Below, in pieces: positions 14,282 through 20,381 of a DNA stretch of 20,381 nt. Position numbers and translations under genes: made by a program. Each line of letters begins with the position of its first letter. Positions within the stretch are counted from its first letter, which is position 1. The notes below the pieces were generated by a model that saw only the letters and a list, made by a program, of their open reading frames with translations, was not told the DNA's origin and searched no databases. Source of the stretch: Actinomycetota bacterium (GTDB lineage Bacteria; Actinomycetota; Acidimicrobiia; Acidimicrobiales; CADCTF01); NCBI GenBank assembly GCA_019348305.1, contig JAHWJQ010000011.1:1-20381 (forward strand). Direction: 5' to 3'.

Positions 14282-14809
14282 GTGACCGCTGGGACACCGC
14301 CGCCGACCGAGACGCTCGTGGTGGGGGTCAACCCTCGCCGTATGGTTATCCAGGGTGTCGTGACAGGGGCCTTTGCGATTCTGTTGTTGTACGGGATGGT
14401 GGCGCTCGGTTCGTGGTACCTCGGCTTTCTCGCGTTGCTGGTGCTTGGTATCGCGGCCTTCTCCTTCTATCAGGCGAAGACGTTCAAGCCTGTGCTCGTC
14501 GCCGACAGCCGAGGAGTGTCGCTGGCGAAGAGTGGGCCGGATGGCGGAACGCTGCAGATCCCCTGGGAAGACGTGGAGCGGGTCTTCGTGCACAAGGTCC
14601 GGGGCGTCAACTTCCGGCTGCTCTGCGTCCTGCCGCGCGACGTGGATCGTTACCTGCCCGCCGATCCGACGCTGCGCAGAGCGGCCGAGAAGAGCATCAA
14701 GATCACCGGTGCCCCCTACACGGCGAACCTGGTGGCGGCCTCCATCAGCAACGAGCGGGCACTCGGGGCTGTCCGCAGCCTTGCCCGGGACCGATGCGCC
14801 GTCGGTTGA
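14282..14809 (+). CDS. Membrane protein with two N-terminal helices and a PH-like domain
   Basis: No named gene is recognised. The 175-residue product begins after the GAGGAG ribosome-binding site and has two hydrophobic helices (about 22-42 and 46-63) that form a hairpin, then a beta-rich region. That region, with FKPVLVADSRGVSL, IPWEDVERVFV and ITGAPYTANLVAA, resembles bacterial PH-like domains, where a PWEDI-type motif and a closing helix are usual. The domain would face the cytoplasm. The ORF could be extended to 14207, but codons before 14282 look weak. It is convergent with the gene at 14812, with only two bases between the two stops. Role unknown. Confidence 0.75.
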   Translation: MTAGTPPPTETLVVGVNPRRMVIQGVVTGAFAILLLYGMVALGSWYLGFLALLVLGIAAFSFYQAKTFKPVLVADSRGVSLAKSGPDGGTLQIPWEDVERVFVHKVRGVNFRLLCVLPRDVDRYLPADPTLRRAAEKSIKITGAPYTANLVAASISNERALGAVRSLARDRCAVG

Positions 14810-14811
14810 CC

Positions 14812-15450
14812 TCATATCTCGGCATCAGTGGCCGCGGCAGAGCGCAGCTTCGGTTGTTCACTCTCCACCGGGTGGCCGTCGTCGACTTGCAACAAGGCCA
14901 GGCCAATCGCGGCTACCACAGCCAGCAGCCGCCGAAGGACCATCCGAGCAATCCCCTGGTGCCAAGCACCCCGGCGACGAGGCGGACGAAGCGCATGAAC
15001 GGGGTCGCGCTCCCACACCGCGAGCAGCGGACGCACGGTGCGCGGCGCCGGATCGTCGATGAGTGCCGCGTACCCGAGACGCGGCCGCTGGTTGTGGTTG
15101 CTCACGTCCCATGACGCGATGACTAGTCCCCACAGGCGGCGCGCCGCGAAGGTAGCGAACCCCAAGACGAACACGACCGGCATCAACAGGGGCACGCCCG
15201 CCAAGCCGAACTGTTGATCCTCGTGGACCCTCCCGTCTTCGTCCATGAAGGCGACGTTGTGGTCGCCGAGCTCCCAGTTCGCCTCCTCCACCACGTACGT
15301 CGACTTCACCGTTCGATCGTGATCCTGCGCCTCGAAGGTGACGGCCGAACGGTCGCCAACAGCGCGGATCTCCACGCCGCCCACCGGCCGCAAAAGCGTC
15401 GACGCCGCCACCGATCGGGTCGCGGCGGCGGACAGAAGAGGGGCAAGCAC
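14812..15450 (-). CDS. Membrane protein of unknown function, 3' part of a probably frameshifted gene
   Basis: No named family is assigned; the middle part (VEIRAVGDRSAVTFEAQDH through ELGDHNVAFMDEDG) recalls extracytoplasmic beta domains of DUF3592-like proteins, but weakly. The 212-residue frame has two clear helices, VPLLMPVVFVLGFATFAARR (about 86-105) and MVLRRLLAVVAAIGLALLQV near the C-terminus, and a cytoplasmic Arg-rich stretch between them. Its GTG 15450 is a poor start: the frame is open only back to the codon after a TGA at 15469-15471, and those upstream codons (VLGLFIVLAPLLSAAAT) look like another helix. A better 5' end lies in another frame at 15472-15625, so the gene probably has a 1-base frameshift. 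Confidence in coding is good; in the start, poor. Confidence 0.6.
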   Translation of the reverse strand: MLAPLLSAAATRSVAASTLLRPVGGVEIRAVGDRSAVTFEAQDHDRTVKSTYVVEEANWELGDHNVAFMDEDGRVHEDQQFGLAGVPLLMPVVFVLGFATFAARRLWGLVIASWDVSNHNQRPRLGYAALIDDPAPRTVRPLLAVWERDPVHALRPPRRRGAWHQGIARMVLRRLLAVVAAIGLALLQVDDGHPVESEQPKLRSAAATDAEI

Positions 15451-15625
15451 GATGAACAGCCCGAGGACTCAAATCCGCGCCGCCAGAGCCCTCGCCCTCA
15501 TCGGCCTGGGCAGCGACGACGACGAGTGCGGCCGCCATGGATGCCGCGACGATCGCCAGAAGTGCCAACCGCCGGGTCGTAACAACACGATCGGTGATGG
15601 GTGAAGGAGCCGCCTCCGTCGTCAT
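15451..15625 (-). pseudogene. 5' part of the frameshifted membrane gene
   Basis: ATG 15625 overlaps the stop of the DUF488 gene as ATGA, a strong sign of a real, coupled start. The frame reads MTTEAAPSPITDRVVTTRRL then a hydrophobic helix (about 20-40) and an acidic Gly-rich linker to L52 (15470-15472). Beyond that it turns Arg/Pro-rich and is clearly not coding. The coding signal continues in the +1 frame (14812-15468). A single base, or a real +1 shift near 15469, would join them. Confidence 0.5.
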
Positions 15626-16161
15626 GGCGCTGCAGGCGTGACTCCGACGTCATAGACGAGGCCGTCGCCTGCTCGCCGGACGCCATTGGTGAGGACGTGC
15701 GGGGTGAGCCGCTCGTCGTGCATCAGGTGAACGACCCGTACATCCCGGATGAGGACAAGATGGTCCGCCAACAGTCGTCGGTGGCAACGCCACCACAAGG
15801 ACTCGCTGCACATCACCGCCGTCGACTGCTCGGCGGCCATGGTGAGGAGTTCGTCGAGGCCGCCGAAGAACGCGGGTGTCGCCATATGGTCGGCGTAGCC
15901 GCGAAAGGCTGGATCACGCAGGGCGATGTGCTTGGAGTTGCTCACCGGCCGCCGGCGGCCGCCCAATTCTCGAATCCAGCTGTAGACCACGCCCCCCGGG
16001 GGCAGCCACCGCTGCATCTCTTCCCGACCGAACTGGGGGTTGCGACGACTTCCCGGGAACGACCGAACGTCGACGACTCGGCGAGCCTGCGCGCCCATGA
16101 CCAGGGCGGCAAACCGCTCGGCGGTGAGGGTGCCGTGTCCCACGGTGAGGACGGTGGTCAA
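15622..16161 (-). CDS. DUF488 family protein
   Basis: The 179-residue product belongs to DUF488, a widespread but poorly characterised family. Visible marks are VLTVGHGTL (4-12), VVDVRSFPGSRRNPQF (29-44), ELGGRRR (65-71) and MCSESLWWRCHRRL (117-130), where C118 and C126 give the conserved paired cysteines followed by HRxL. The start is TTG 16161, with GGAG about seven bases upstream; the family N-terminus fits that point. It is divergent to the DinB-fusion gene, with only 26 bp between starts, so the promoters must overlap. The stop overlaps the next ATG by four bases. Suggested roles in the family (sulphur or nucleotide chemistry) are unproved. Confidence 0.88.
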   Translation of the reverse strand: MTTVLTVGHGTLTAERFAALVMGAQARRVVDVRSFPGSRRNPQFGREEMQRWLPPGGVVYSWIRELGGRRRPVSNSKHIALRDPAFRGYADHMATPAFFGGLDELLTMAAEQSTAVMCSESLWWRCHRRLLADHLVLIRDVRVVHLMHDERLTPHVLTNGVRRAGDGLVYDVGVTPAAP

Positions 16162-16176
16162 CCTCTGTCTCCGTCA

Positions 16177-16182
16177 TACTGT
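16177..16182 (+). promoter_or_regulatory. -10-like element for the DinB-fusion gene (leaderless start)
   Basis: TACTGT lies at -11 to -6 of ATG 16188; the overlapping CATACT lies at -13 to -8. There is no Shine-Dalgarno. The element sits in a 26-bp gap shared with the DUF488 start. Confidence 0.4.
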
Positions 16183-16187
16183 CCGGC

Positions 16188-17306
16188 ATGCGGGGATGGG
16201 AGCCGAAGGAGGACCTTCGCCGTTACCTGCAAGTCGCGCGTGAGGCGCTGCTCTGGAAGCTCGACGGGCTCTCCGAGTACGACATCCGCCGCCCAATGGT
16301 GCCGACCGGCACCAACCTGCTGGGACTGGTCAAGCACTTGGCCGGGGTGGAGGTTGGGTACTTCGGCGACAGCTTCGGTCGGCCATTCCACGAGCGCCTG
16401 CCGTGGTTCGAGGACGGCGCGGAGCCGAACGCGGACATGTGGGCCACCGCCGAGGAGTCGCGCGAGCAGATCGTGGCGCTGTACCGGCGGGCCTCGACGC
16501 ACTCCGACGCCACGATCGACAAGCTGGCGCTTGACGCCATCGGTCATGTGCCGTGGTGGCCCGAGGACCGCAGCGAGGTCACTCTCCATACGGTGTTGGT
16601 ACACGTGATCGCCGAGACTGCCCGCCACGCCGGGCACGCCGACATCGTGCGGGAACTCATCGATGGGTCCGCAGGTCTGCGGGAGGGCAACGACAACATG
16701 GCCCCTGGTGGCCCGGAGTGGTGGGAGAGCTACCGGAGCCGGCTGGAGGCCTCGGCGCAGGAGGCCGGGCAGAAATACGGGCAGTATTCGCCCATGCCGG
16801 CACTCATGGTCCTTGACGAAGGCGCCTTGATCTCCATCTCCTTCGATGACCTTCTCAAATATCACGGAAGAAGCTCCATCGCCGGCGTCGCCCACGCCTT
16901 CAAAGCCATGGAGCGTGCGTTCCCAATCTTGGCCGCTGGTCAACCGCCGGACCGCTATGGCATCACCGTTGAGAGCGGGTTCGGAGGGGCGGGGGCACGC
17001 GACGCTTTCGAGATGGTCACCCGCGCCGTCACAGGCGACCGCTACCGGGTGTCGCCCGAGCTTGCCGGACCCGAGGTACCGGAGGCTCCCGGCGGGCACT
17101 TCTTCTTTCGGCTGGTTTACGAGGGAACAGTGGTCGACTTAGCCTTGCGCCAGGGCCTCGTACCTCAGGAGTTCCTCCAACTCGCCTGCAGGGAAGCGCC
17201 CGACGCTGCCGAAGCCGCCCGCGCCCAGCAGCTGAAAGAGGAGATGGCCGAAAGGCTCCTTGCCCTGCCGGCGGAGGAGGTCTACGACGCCAAGGTAGAG
17301 AGGTGA
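16188..17306 (+). CDS. DinB/DUF664 domain fused to an FmdE-like C-terminal domain
   Basis: Two domains are visible in 372 residues. Residues about 1-195 form a DinB/DUF664 four-helix domain (LLGLVKHLAGVEVGYFGDSF, TARHAGHADIVREL), with a metal-site set H50, H147, H150. In actinobacteria such proteins are often mycothiol-dependent transferases or isomerases. After a linker, about 215-372 (ISFDDLLKYHGRSS, then DRYGITVESGFGGAGARDAF, EMVTRAVTGD and the tail LLALPAEEVYDAKV) resembles FmdE, a zinc-binding domain best known from formylmethanofuran dehydrogenase. The usual HGHxCPG reads HGRSSIAG and the CGVDA motif is GARDA, so the cysteines are missing. DinB is clear; FmdE-like is an inference. It starts at ATG 16188 and is followed 48 bp later by aldehyde dehydrogenase. 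Confidence 0.8.
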   Translation: MRGWEPKEDLRRYLQVAREALLWKLDGLSEYDIRRPMVPTGTNLLGLVKHLAGVEVGYFGDSFGRPFHERLPWFEDGAEPNADMWATAEESREQIVALYRRASTHSDATIDKLALDAIGHVPWWPEDRSEVTLHTVLVHVIAETARHAGHADIVRELIDGSAGLREGNDNMAPGGPEWWESYRSRLEASAQEAGQKYGQYSPMPALMVLDEGALISISFDDLLKYHGRSSIAGVAHAFKAMERAFPILAAGQPPDRYGITVESGFGGAGARDAFEMVTRAVTGDRYRVSPELAGPEVPEAPGGHFFFRLVYEGTVVDLALRQGLVPQEFLQLACREAPDAAEAARAQQLKEEMAERLLALPAEEVYDAKVER

Positions 17307-17354
17307 TGTCGGCGGCGAGGCATTGGACCCGGCGGTTGCGGGAAGGCACTCGAG

Positions 17355-18725
17355 ATGTCCCAGCTTTTCGTCACTGACCCGGCCACCGGCGAGACCATAG
17401 GGTCGCTGCCCTGCAGCGACGCCGGTCGGCTGGTGGCCGCCGCCCGTGGTGCCCATCCCGGGTGGGAGCGCACGGCCCCGGCCGAGCGGGCAGCCGCCGT
17501 GCGGGCGGGTGCCGCCCGTCTTCGGGCGGCACTCGACGACATCGCCCTCCTCCAGACCCGAGAGGGGGGCAAGCCCGTCGGCGACTCGCGAGGTGGTGTC
17601 GAGGCGGGGATCGGCGCACTCGAACAGTACGCCGAGCTGGGCCCGCTCCACGGAGGCCGCTCGCTGCAGGGAGCGTGGGGCGCAACGGACTGGATGATGC
17701 GCGTGAGCCGCGGCGTCGCCGCACTCTGCCTCCCCTGGAACGACCCGGTGGCCATCGCCTGTGCCCAGATCGCCGCCAACCTCGTCGTGGGCAACACCGT
17801 CATCTGCAAGCCGAGCGAGAAGACGCCGCTGTCGACGGCCGAGGTGGTGCGCCTGCTTTCTGAGGAACTGCCCGACGGCGTCCTGCAGATGGCCGTGGGC
17901 GACGCCACGCTGGGGGCCGCGCTCGCCTCCCACGAGGGCGTCGACGTCGTCGTCCACGTCGGGTCGCTGCCCAGCGGACGGTCGGTGGCCGCCGCCTGCG
18001 CTGCCCGCGGGGCCAAAGCCGTCCTCGAGCTGGGCGGGAAGGACCCGATGATCGTCGATTCCGGTGTGGACGCGGCGTGGGCGGCACAGCAGGCGGCGAT
18101 GGGCTGCTTCGCCAACGCCGGGCAAATCTGCACCTCGGTTGAGCGCGTGTACGTGCACCGACACGTGGCCGACGCCTTCGTCGACGAGCTGGTGACGCGG
18201 GCGAAATCGATGCGCGTCGGCCGGGGGTCCGACCCCGGAGTGGAGATGGGCCCGATGATCGACGAGGGCCAGCGGGCCGTCGTCGATCGCCACGTGCGCG
18301 AGGCCGTTGATGCCGGCGCCGAGCTGAGGTGTGGTGGCGCGCCACTGGAAGGCCCCGGCTGCTTCTACCCGCCCACGGTCGTCACCGCCGTCACCCCCGG
18401 CATGGCGATCGTGGAAGAGGAGACTTTCGGCCCGGTGGCGGCGGTGCAGGTGGTGGATTCATTCGACGAGGCGCTCGCCTTGGCCAACGGCACCGTGTAC
18501 GGCTTGGCTGCCGTAGTGCTGACGCCGAACCTGGTCCATGCCCAGCGCGCCGCACGGGAGCTCGTCGCCGGCACGGTGAAGATCAACGCCGCATTCGGCG
18601 GCGCCCCGGGTGGGGCCGCTACGCCGCATGGCGCTTCGGGAGAGGGCTTCGGCTACGGGCCGGAGTTGCTCGACGAACTGACCCGCGTGCGGGTCGTGCA
18701 CCTCGAGCCGCCGCCCACTGCGTGA
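17355..18725 (+). CDS. NAD(P)-dependent aldehyde dehydrogenase
   Basis: The product oxidises an aldehyde to its acid with NAD or NADP. It has 456 residues, slightly short for the family (about 480-500), with a shortened N-terminus. Motifs: LPWNDPV (N129), KPSEKTPLS (K152), the nucleotide motif GSxxxG (203-208), LELGGKDP (E225 as general base), NAGQICTS (C259 as nucleophile) and EEETFGPV. The substrate cannot be assigned. GGAAGG (17341-17346) lies eight bases before ATG 17355 and supports the start. It follows the DinB-fusion gene by 48 bp, so both are probably in one transcript, perhaps in aldehyde or one-carbon detoxification; that link is an inference. Confidence 0.93.
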   Translation: MSQLFVTDPATGETIGSLPCSDAGRLVAAARGAHPGWERTAPAERAAAVRAGAARLRAALDDIALLQTREGGKPVGDSRGGVEAGIGALEQYAELGPLHGGRSLQGAWGATDWMMRVSRGVAALCLPWNDPVAIACAQIAANLVVGNTVICKPSEKTPLSTAEVVRLLSEELPDGVLQMAVGDATLGAALASHEGVDVVVHVGSLPSGRSVAAACAARGAKAVLELGGKDPMIVDSGVDAAWAAQQAAMGCFANAGQICTSVERVYVHRHVADAFVDELVTRAKSMRVGRGSDPGVEMGPMIDEGQRAVVDRHVREAVDAGAELRCGGAPLEGPGCFYPPTVVTAVTPGMAIVEEETFGPVAAVQVVDSFDEALALANGTVYGLAAVVLTPNLVHAQRAARELVAGTVKINAAFGGAPGGAATPHGASGEGFGYGPELLDELTRVRVVHLEPPPTA

Positions 18726-18735
18726 CGGCTCACGC
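18720..18735. terminator. Inverted repeat made from two convergent stop codons
   Basis: GCGTGA (18720-18725) and TCACGC (18730-18735) are perfect arms around CGGC. The TGA stops of the ALDH gene and the Lsr2-like gene form the inner ends of the arms. A small six-pair hairpin could mark the end of both transcripts, but no T-run follows. Confidence 0.35.
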
Positions 18736-19071
18736 CTCCCGGCTGGCCAGCGCTTCCTGCTCAGCGGCCGTCTTGCGACCACGGTGCCGCGTGAAGCCGA
18801 CGCTCTCCAGGTAGTCCCAGTCGGAGCCGTTGCCACGCGAGCCGCCCTTGGCCGTCTTTGCGCTTTTGCCCGTGCTCCTGTTGGCTCGGACCTTTCGGCC
18901 GCCAGTAATCCACCTCTCGAAGGTCTTGGTGACCTTCGAGATGTCGGTTTGACAGAGGTCGAGCTCCCATTGCTCTTTCCCCCATCCGAGAACGACAGTC
19001 GTTGCCTCTTCTGCGTTCTTCCCGCAGATATCGCAAACGACGGTTTCGACAAGGTGCTGCTCGCGTGCCAT
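18730..19071 (-). CDS. Lsr2-like protein with N-terminal CxxC
   Basis: Possibly nucleoid-associated or DNA-binding, unproved. The 113-residue product starts with CDICGK (C13, C16), followed by GWGKEQWELDLCQTDISKVT, which resembles the beta-strand and helix of the Lsr2 dimerisation domain (a strand then LDLxxxxxxKL), with a third Cys. A basic Lys/Gly/Ser linker (about 58-80) follows, and then DWDYLESVGFTRHRGRKT. The RGR there recalls the AT-hook-like RGR of Lsr2, but the full C-terminal domain is not evident. ATG 19071 has TATTAG at -12 to -7 and no Shine-Dalgarno. The gene is convergent with ALDH and divergent to the small membrane gene. Local base composition seems somewhat AT-richer than the flanks. 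Confidence 0.65.
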   Translation of the reverse strand: MAREQHLVETVVCDICGKNAEEATTVVLGWGKEQWELDLCQTDISKVTKTFERWITGGRKVRANRSTGKSAKTAKGGSRGNGSDWDYLESVGFTRHRGRKTAAEQEALASREA

Positions 19072-19077
19072 GGAGCA

Positions 19078-19083
19078 CTAATA
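19078..19083 (-). promoter_or_regulatory. -10-like element for the Lsr2-like gene (leaderless start)
   Basis: TATTAG lies at -12 to -7 of ATG 19071, preceded by TGC in the manner of an extended -10. TTGCGA lies 19 bases further up (19108-19103) as a possible weak -35. Confidence 0.5.
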
Positions 19084-19157
19084 GCATGGGGGCCTGCGTT
19101 ACTCGCAAATCGAGTCGCCGAAAATCCAACACCCCTTATGCTCACCGACCCACGCCT

Positions 19158-19185
19158 TTGCCACTTCTTAGCCTCTGGGTAGAGT
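19158..19185 (+). promoter_or_regulatory. Promoter of the 54-residue membrane gene (leaderless)
   Basis: TTGCCA (19158-19163), 16 bases, then TAGAGT (19180-19185), which falls at -12 to -7 of GTG 19192. This is the clearest leaderless promoter in the window. No Shine-Dalgarno is present. Confidence 0.6.
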
Positions 19186-19191
19186 TCTGTG

Positions 19192-19356
19192 GTGAGCACG
19201 CTCGGCAAGGTCATCGCCGTTCTGGTCATCGCCATCATCGCGCTCGCCATCGTCGGATTCGTCGTTCGCGCGCTTCGATGGCTCTTGGTGGCCGCCCTCG
19301 TCGTCACAGTTATTACCGCCATCGTCGGCGGGATCGGGTCACGCCAGAAGACCTGA
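19192..19356 (+). CDS. Small membrane protein, 54 residues
   Basis: The product begins MSTLGKVIAVLVIAIIALAI and has two hydrophobic stretches, about 7-24 and 30-47, with a short R-A-L-R-W turn between them and an Arg/Gln/Lys tail. Such a hairpin is typical of small actinobacterial envelope proteins. A promoter with -10 at 19180-19185 ends right before the GTG, which makes this short gene credible. It lies 33 bp before the channel-like gene and may be co-transcribed. I recognise no family. Confidence 0.65.
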   Translation: MSTLGKVIAVLVIAIIALAIVGFVVRALRWLLVAALVVTVITAIVGGIGSRQKT

Positions 19357-19389
19357 ACCGCACAACACCGAGGCTGAGACCGTGACGTC

Positions 19390-20100
19390 TTGACGCGACC
19401 CCAGGAACCGACGCCTCCCGTACTCCGTCGACCGGCCAGCGAACGGGAGCGGATCGCGGAGGAGATCGCCCGGCGGATGGACAAGCCGGTGAGCGTCCTC
19501 GGCATCATCTTCATCCTCCTCGTCGTGGCCGACACCGCCCTGCGCGACGAGGAGGGACTGCGCGCATGGTTCGACGTGGCGAGCTGGGCGCTGTGGGCGG
19601 TGTTCGCGTTCGAGTTCGTCCTCCGGCTCGTCATTGCCCCTTCTGCATGGTCCTACCTGCGGCGCCACTGGTGGCAGGTGATCTTCCTGGTGGTGCCGTT
19701 CCTCCGCTTCCTGCGGGTCGCCGGCCGCCTGGCCCGACTCCGTCCGGGAAGGCTGGTCCGGGTCGTGTCATCGGCCCTGCGGGGTATGAAGACGGCGACC
19801 CGCAAGCTCTCGAACCGTCTGGCCTGGTTGAGCGCTGTGACCGCGATCGTCGTCCTGGCCTCGAGCCAGCTCCTCTTCGAGTTCGGGGACTTCGACTCGT
19901 ACGGGCGCGCCCTTCACGACGCCGCACTCGCAACCATCACCGGAGAGGGAATCGAATCGCCGTCGCTGGTCGCCGACGTGCTCGAGCTGATCCTCGCTGT
20001 CTACTCCGTGGTCGTTTTCGCCTCTCTGGCCGCGATGCTCGGGGCGTACATGCTCGAGGGAGGGCAGGAGCAGCACAGCCGTGAGCAACGGCAGCAGTAG
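19390..20100 (+). CDS. Ion-channel-like membrane protein lacking the usual potassium filter
   Basis: The 236-residue product resembles a voltage-gated potassium channel subunit. After a charged N-terminus come hydrophobic helices about 35-50, 60-82, 96-108 and 145-165, with an Arg-rich S4-like stretch (FLRFLRVAGRLARLRPGRLVRVV, described as about 104-126), and a last helix about 195-222. The pore region reads ATITGEGIESPS (T182-G187) where potassium channels have TVGYGD, so selectivity is doubtful; it may conduct another ion or be a sensor. The start is TTG 19390 with GACCGT at -12 to -7; M30 is another possibility. The C-terminal tail is short and charged. No regulatory domain follows. Confidence 0.75.
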   Translation: MTRPQEPTPPVLRRPASERERIAEEIARRMDKPVSVLGIIFILLVVADTALRDEEGLRAWFDVASWALWAVFAFEFVLRLVIAPSAWSYLRRHWWQVIFLVVPFLRFLRVAGRLARLRPGRLVRVVSSALRGMKTATRKLSNRLAWLSAVTAIVVLASSQLLFEFGDFDSYGRALHDAALATITGEGIESPSLVADVLELILAVYSVVVFASLAAMLGAYMLEGGQEQHSREQRQQ

Positions 20101-20111
20101 CTACGACGCGT

Positions 20112-20250
20112 CCGGTCTGCCTCGCCGTTCTCCCGGAGCGGCAGGCCACGCTCTGTTGCTCCGCCCCGCCGGCCACAGCTACCGCGAGATTGCTGCCGGC
20201 CTCGGCCTCGCCGAGGGGTCGGTGGGAGCGCTGCTCGCCCGGGCGAGCGC
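20112..20250 (+). pseudogene. Frameshifted remnant of sigma-factor region 4
   Basis: One frame reads VCLAVLPERQATL (20115-20153) and another then reads LLLRPAGHSYREIAAGLGLA through EGSVGALLARA (about 20153-20244). Together they match region 4 of ECF sigma factors (LPERQ, SYREIA HTH, GSV..LLARA), but a frame change is needed near 20150-20158. Region 2 is absent; bases before it code for the channel. The second frame is also open from GTG 20081 to the window end, so a gene caller might report a partial CDS there, but its N-terminal part looks non-coding. Confidence 0.55.
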
Positions 20251-20286
20251 GACTCGCGACGATCCCACGAGGAGACCGCCTGTGGA

Positions 20287-20381
20287 ATGGACCTTTCTGT
20301 TGGCGATCAGATCTCTCTTATTTTTGACGGCGGTCCACCGGGTGAGTGGACGGCCGGGATGTGCCGTCCCATCTACGATCT
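20287..20381 (+). CDS. Possible N-terminus of an unknown protein (cut by window edge)
   Basis: From ATG 20287 the frame gives MDLSVGDQISLIFDGG and continues open through 31 codons to the window end, with a plausible globular composition. GAGGAG (20269-20274) lies 12 bases before, slightly too far; GTG 20282 in another frame would fit the spacing better but gives a less natural sequence. Too little is present to name it. Confidence 0.3.
   Translation, partial: MDLSVGDQISLIFDGGPPGEWTAGMCRPIYD

Noticed and set aside
13921..15114. 397-residue plus-strand ORF
   Set aside because: It runs antisense over GNAT and the frameshifted gene, and in a wrong frame over the PH-like gene; no family motif is seen.
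1..20381. CRISPR array, transposase or prophage
   Set aside because: I saw no regularly spaced repeats, no transposase or integrase motifs and no terminal repeats with target duplication.

Overview
The window is GC-rich chromosomal DNA from an actinobacterium. Supporting evidence is a division/cell-wall (dcw) cluster headed by mraZ, a MurE with the meso-diaminopimelate signature DNPR, a DinB/DUF664 protein of the type linked to mycothiol, a GAF-ANTAR regulator, an Lsr2-like protein, and many GTG/TTG starts that lack a Shine-Dalgarno sequence but have a -10-like hexamer about 7 bases upstream. A deep actinobacterial lineage such as Acidimicrobiia would fit, but that is an inference and cannot be proved from the window.

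Bases 1-5929 (minus strand) hold the start of the dcw operon. Read 5' to 3' it is mraZ, rsmH, ftsL, ftsI, murE and mraY, with mraY cut by the window edge. Junctions are tight: GTGA overlap rsmH/ftsL, TGATG overlap ftsL/ftsI, ATGA overlap murE/mraY. No murF lies between murE and mraY, which is unusual. Upstream of mraZ are five 10-bp-spaced G(T/G)GG boxes that overlap a good sigma-70-type promoter, which is the expected layout for MraZ autoregulation.

Bases 6061-11757 (plus strand) hold a CDF-like cation transporter with an operator-like palindrome before it, a Uup-type ABC-F ATPase, a large TPR protein, a flavodiiron-like metallo-beta-lactamase-fold protein and a VOC/glyoxalase-fold protein. 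A lipoprotein with an M23-like but probably inactive domain follows (11816-12553). A 334-bp hairpin-rich spacer then separates it from the convergent GAF-ANTAR gene.

Bases 12888-16161 are mostly minus strand: GAF-ANTAR regulator, GNAT acetyltransferase, a plus-strand PH-like membrane protein, a membrane protein that appears frameshifted, and a DUF488 protein coupled to it by an ATGA overlap. Bases 16188-18725 (plus) carry a two-gene unit: a DinB domain fused to what looks like a degenerate FmdE-like domain, followed by an aldehyde dehydrogenase.

Bases 18730-20381 hold an Lsr2-like zinc-finger protein (minus), a divergent 54-residue membrane protein, a voltage-channel-like protein without the usual potassium filter, a frameshifted remnant of sigma-factor region 4, and possibly the first codons of another gene. 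There is no CRISPR array, rRNA, tRNA, transposase or clear prophage. The least ordinary parts are the DinB/FmdE-like fusion, the channel with a TGEG filter, the dcw cluster without murF and with a compact MurE, and the mraZ operator.
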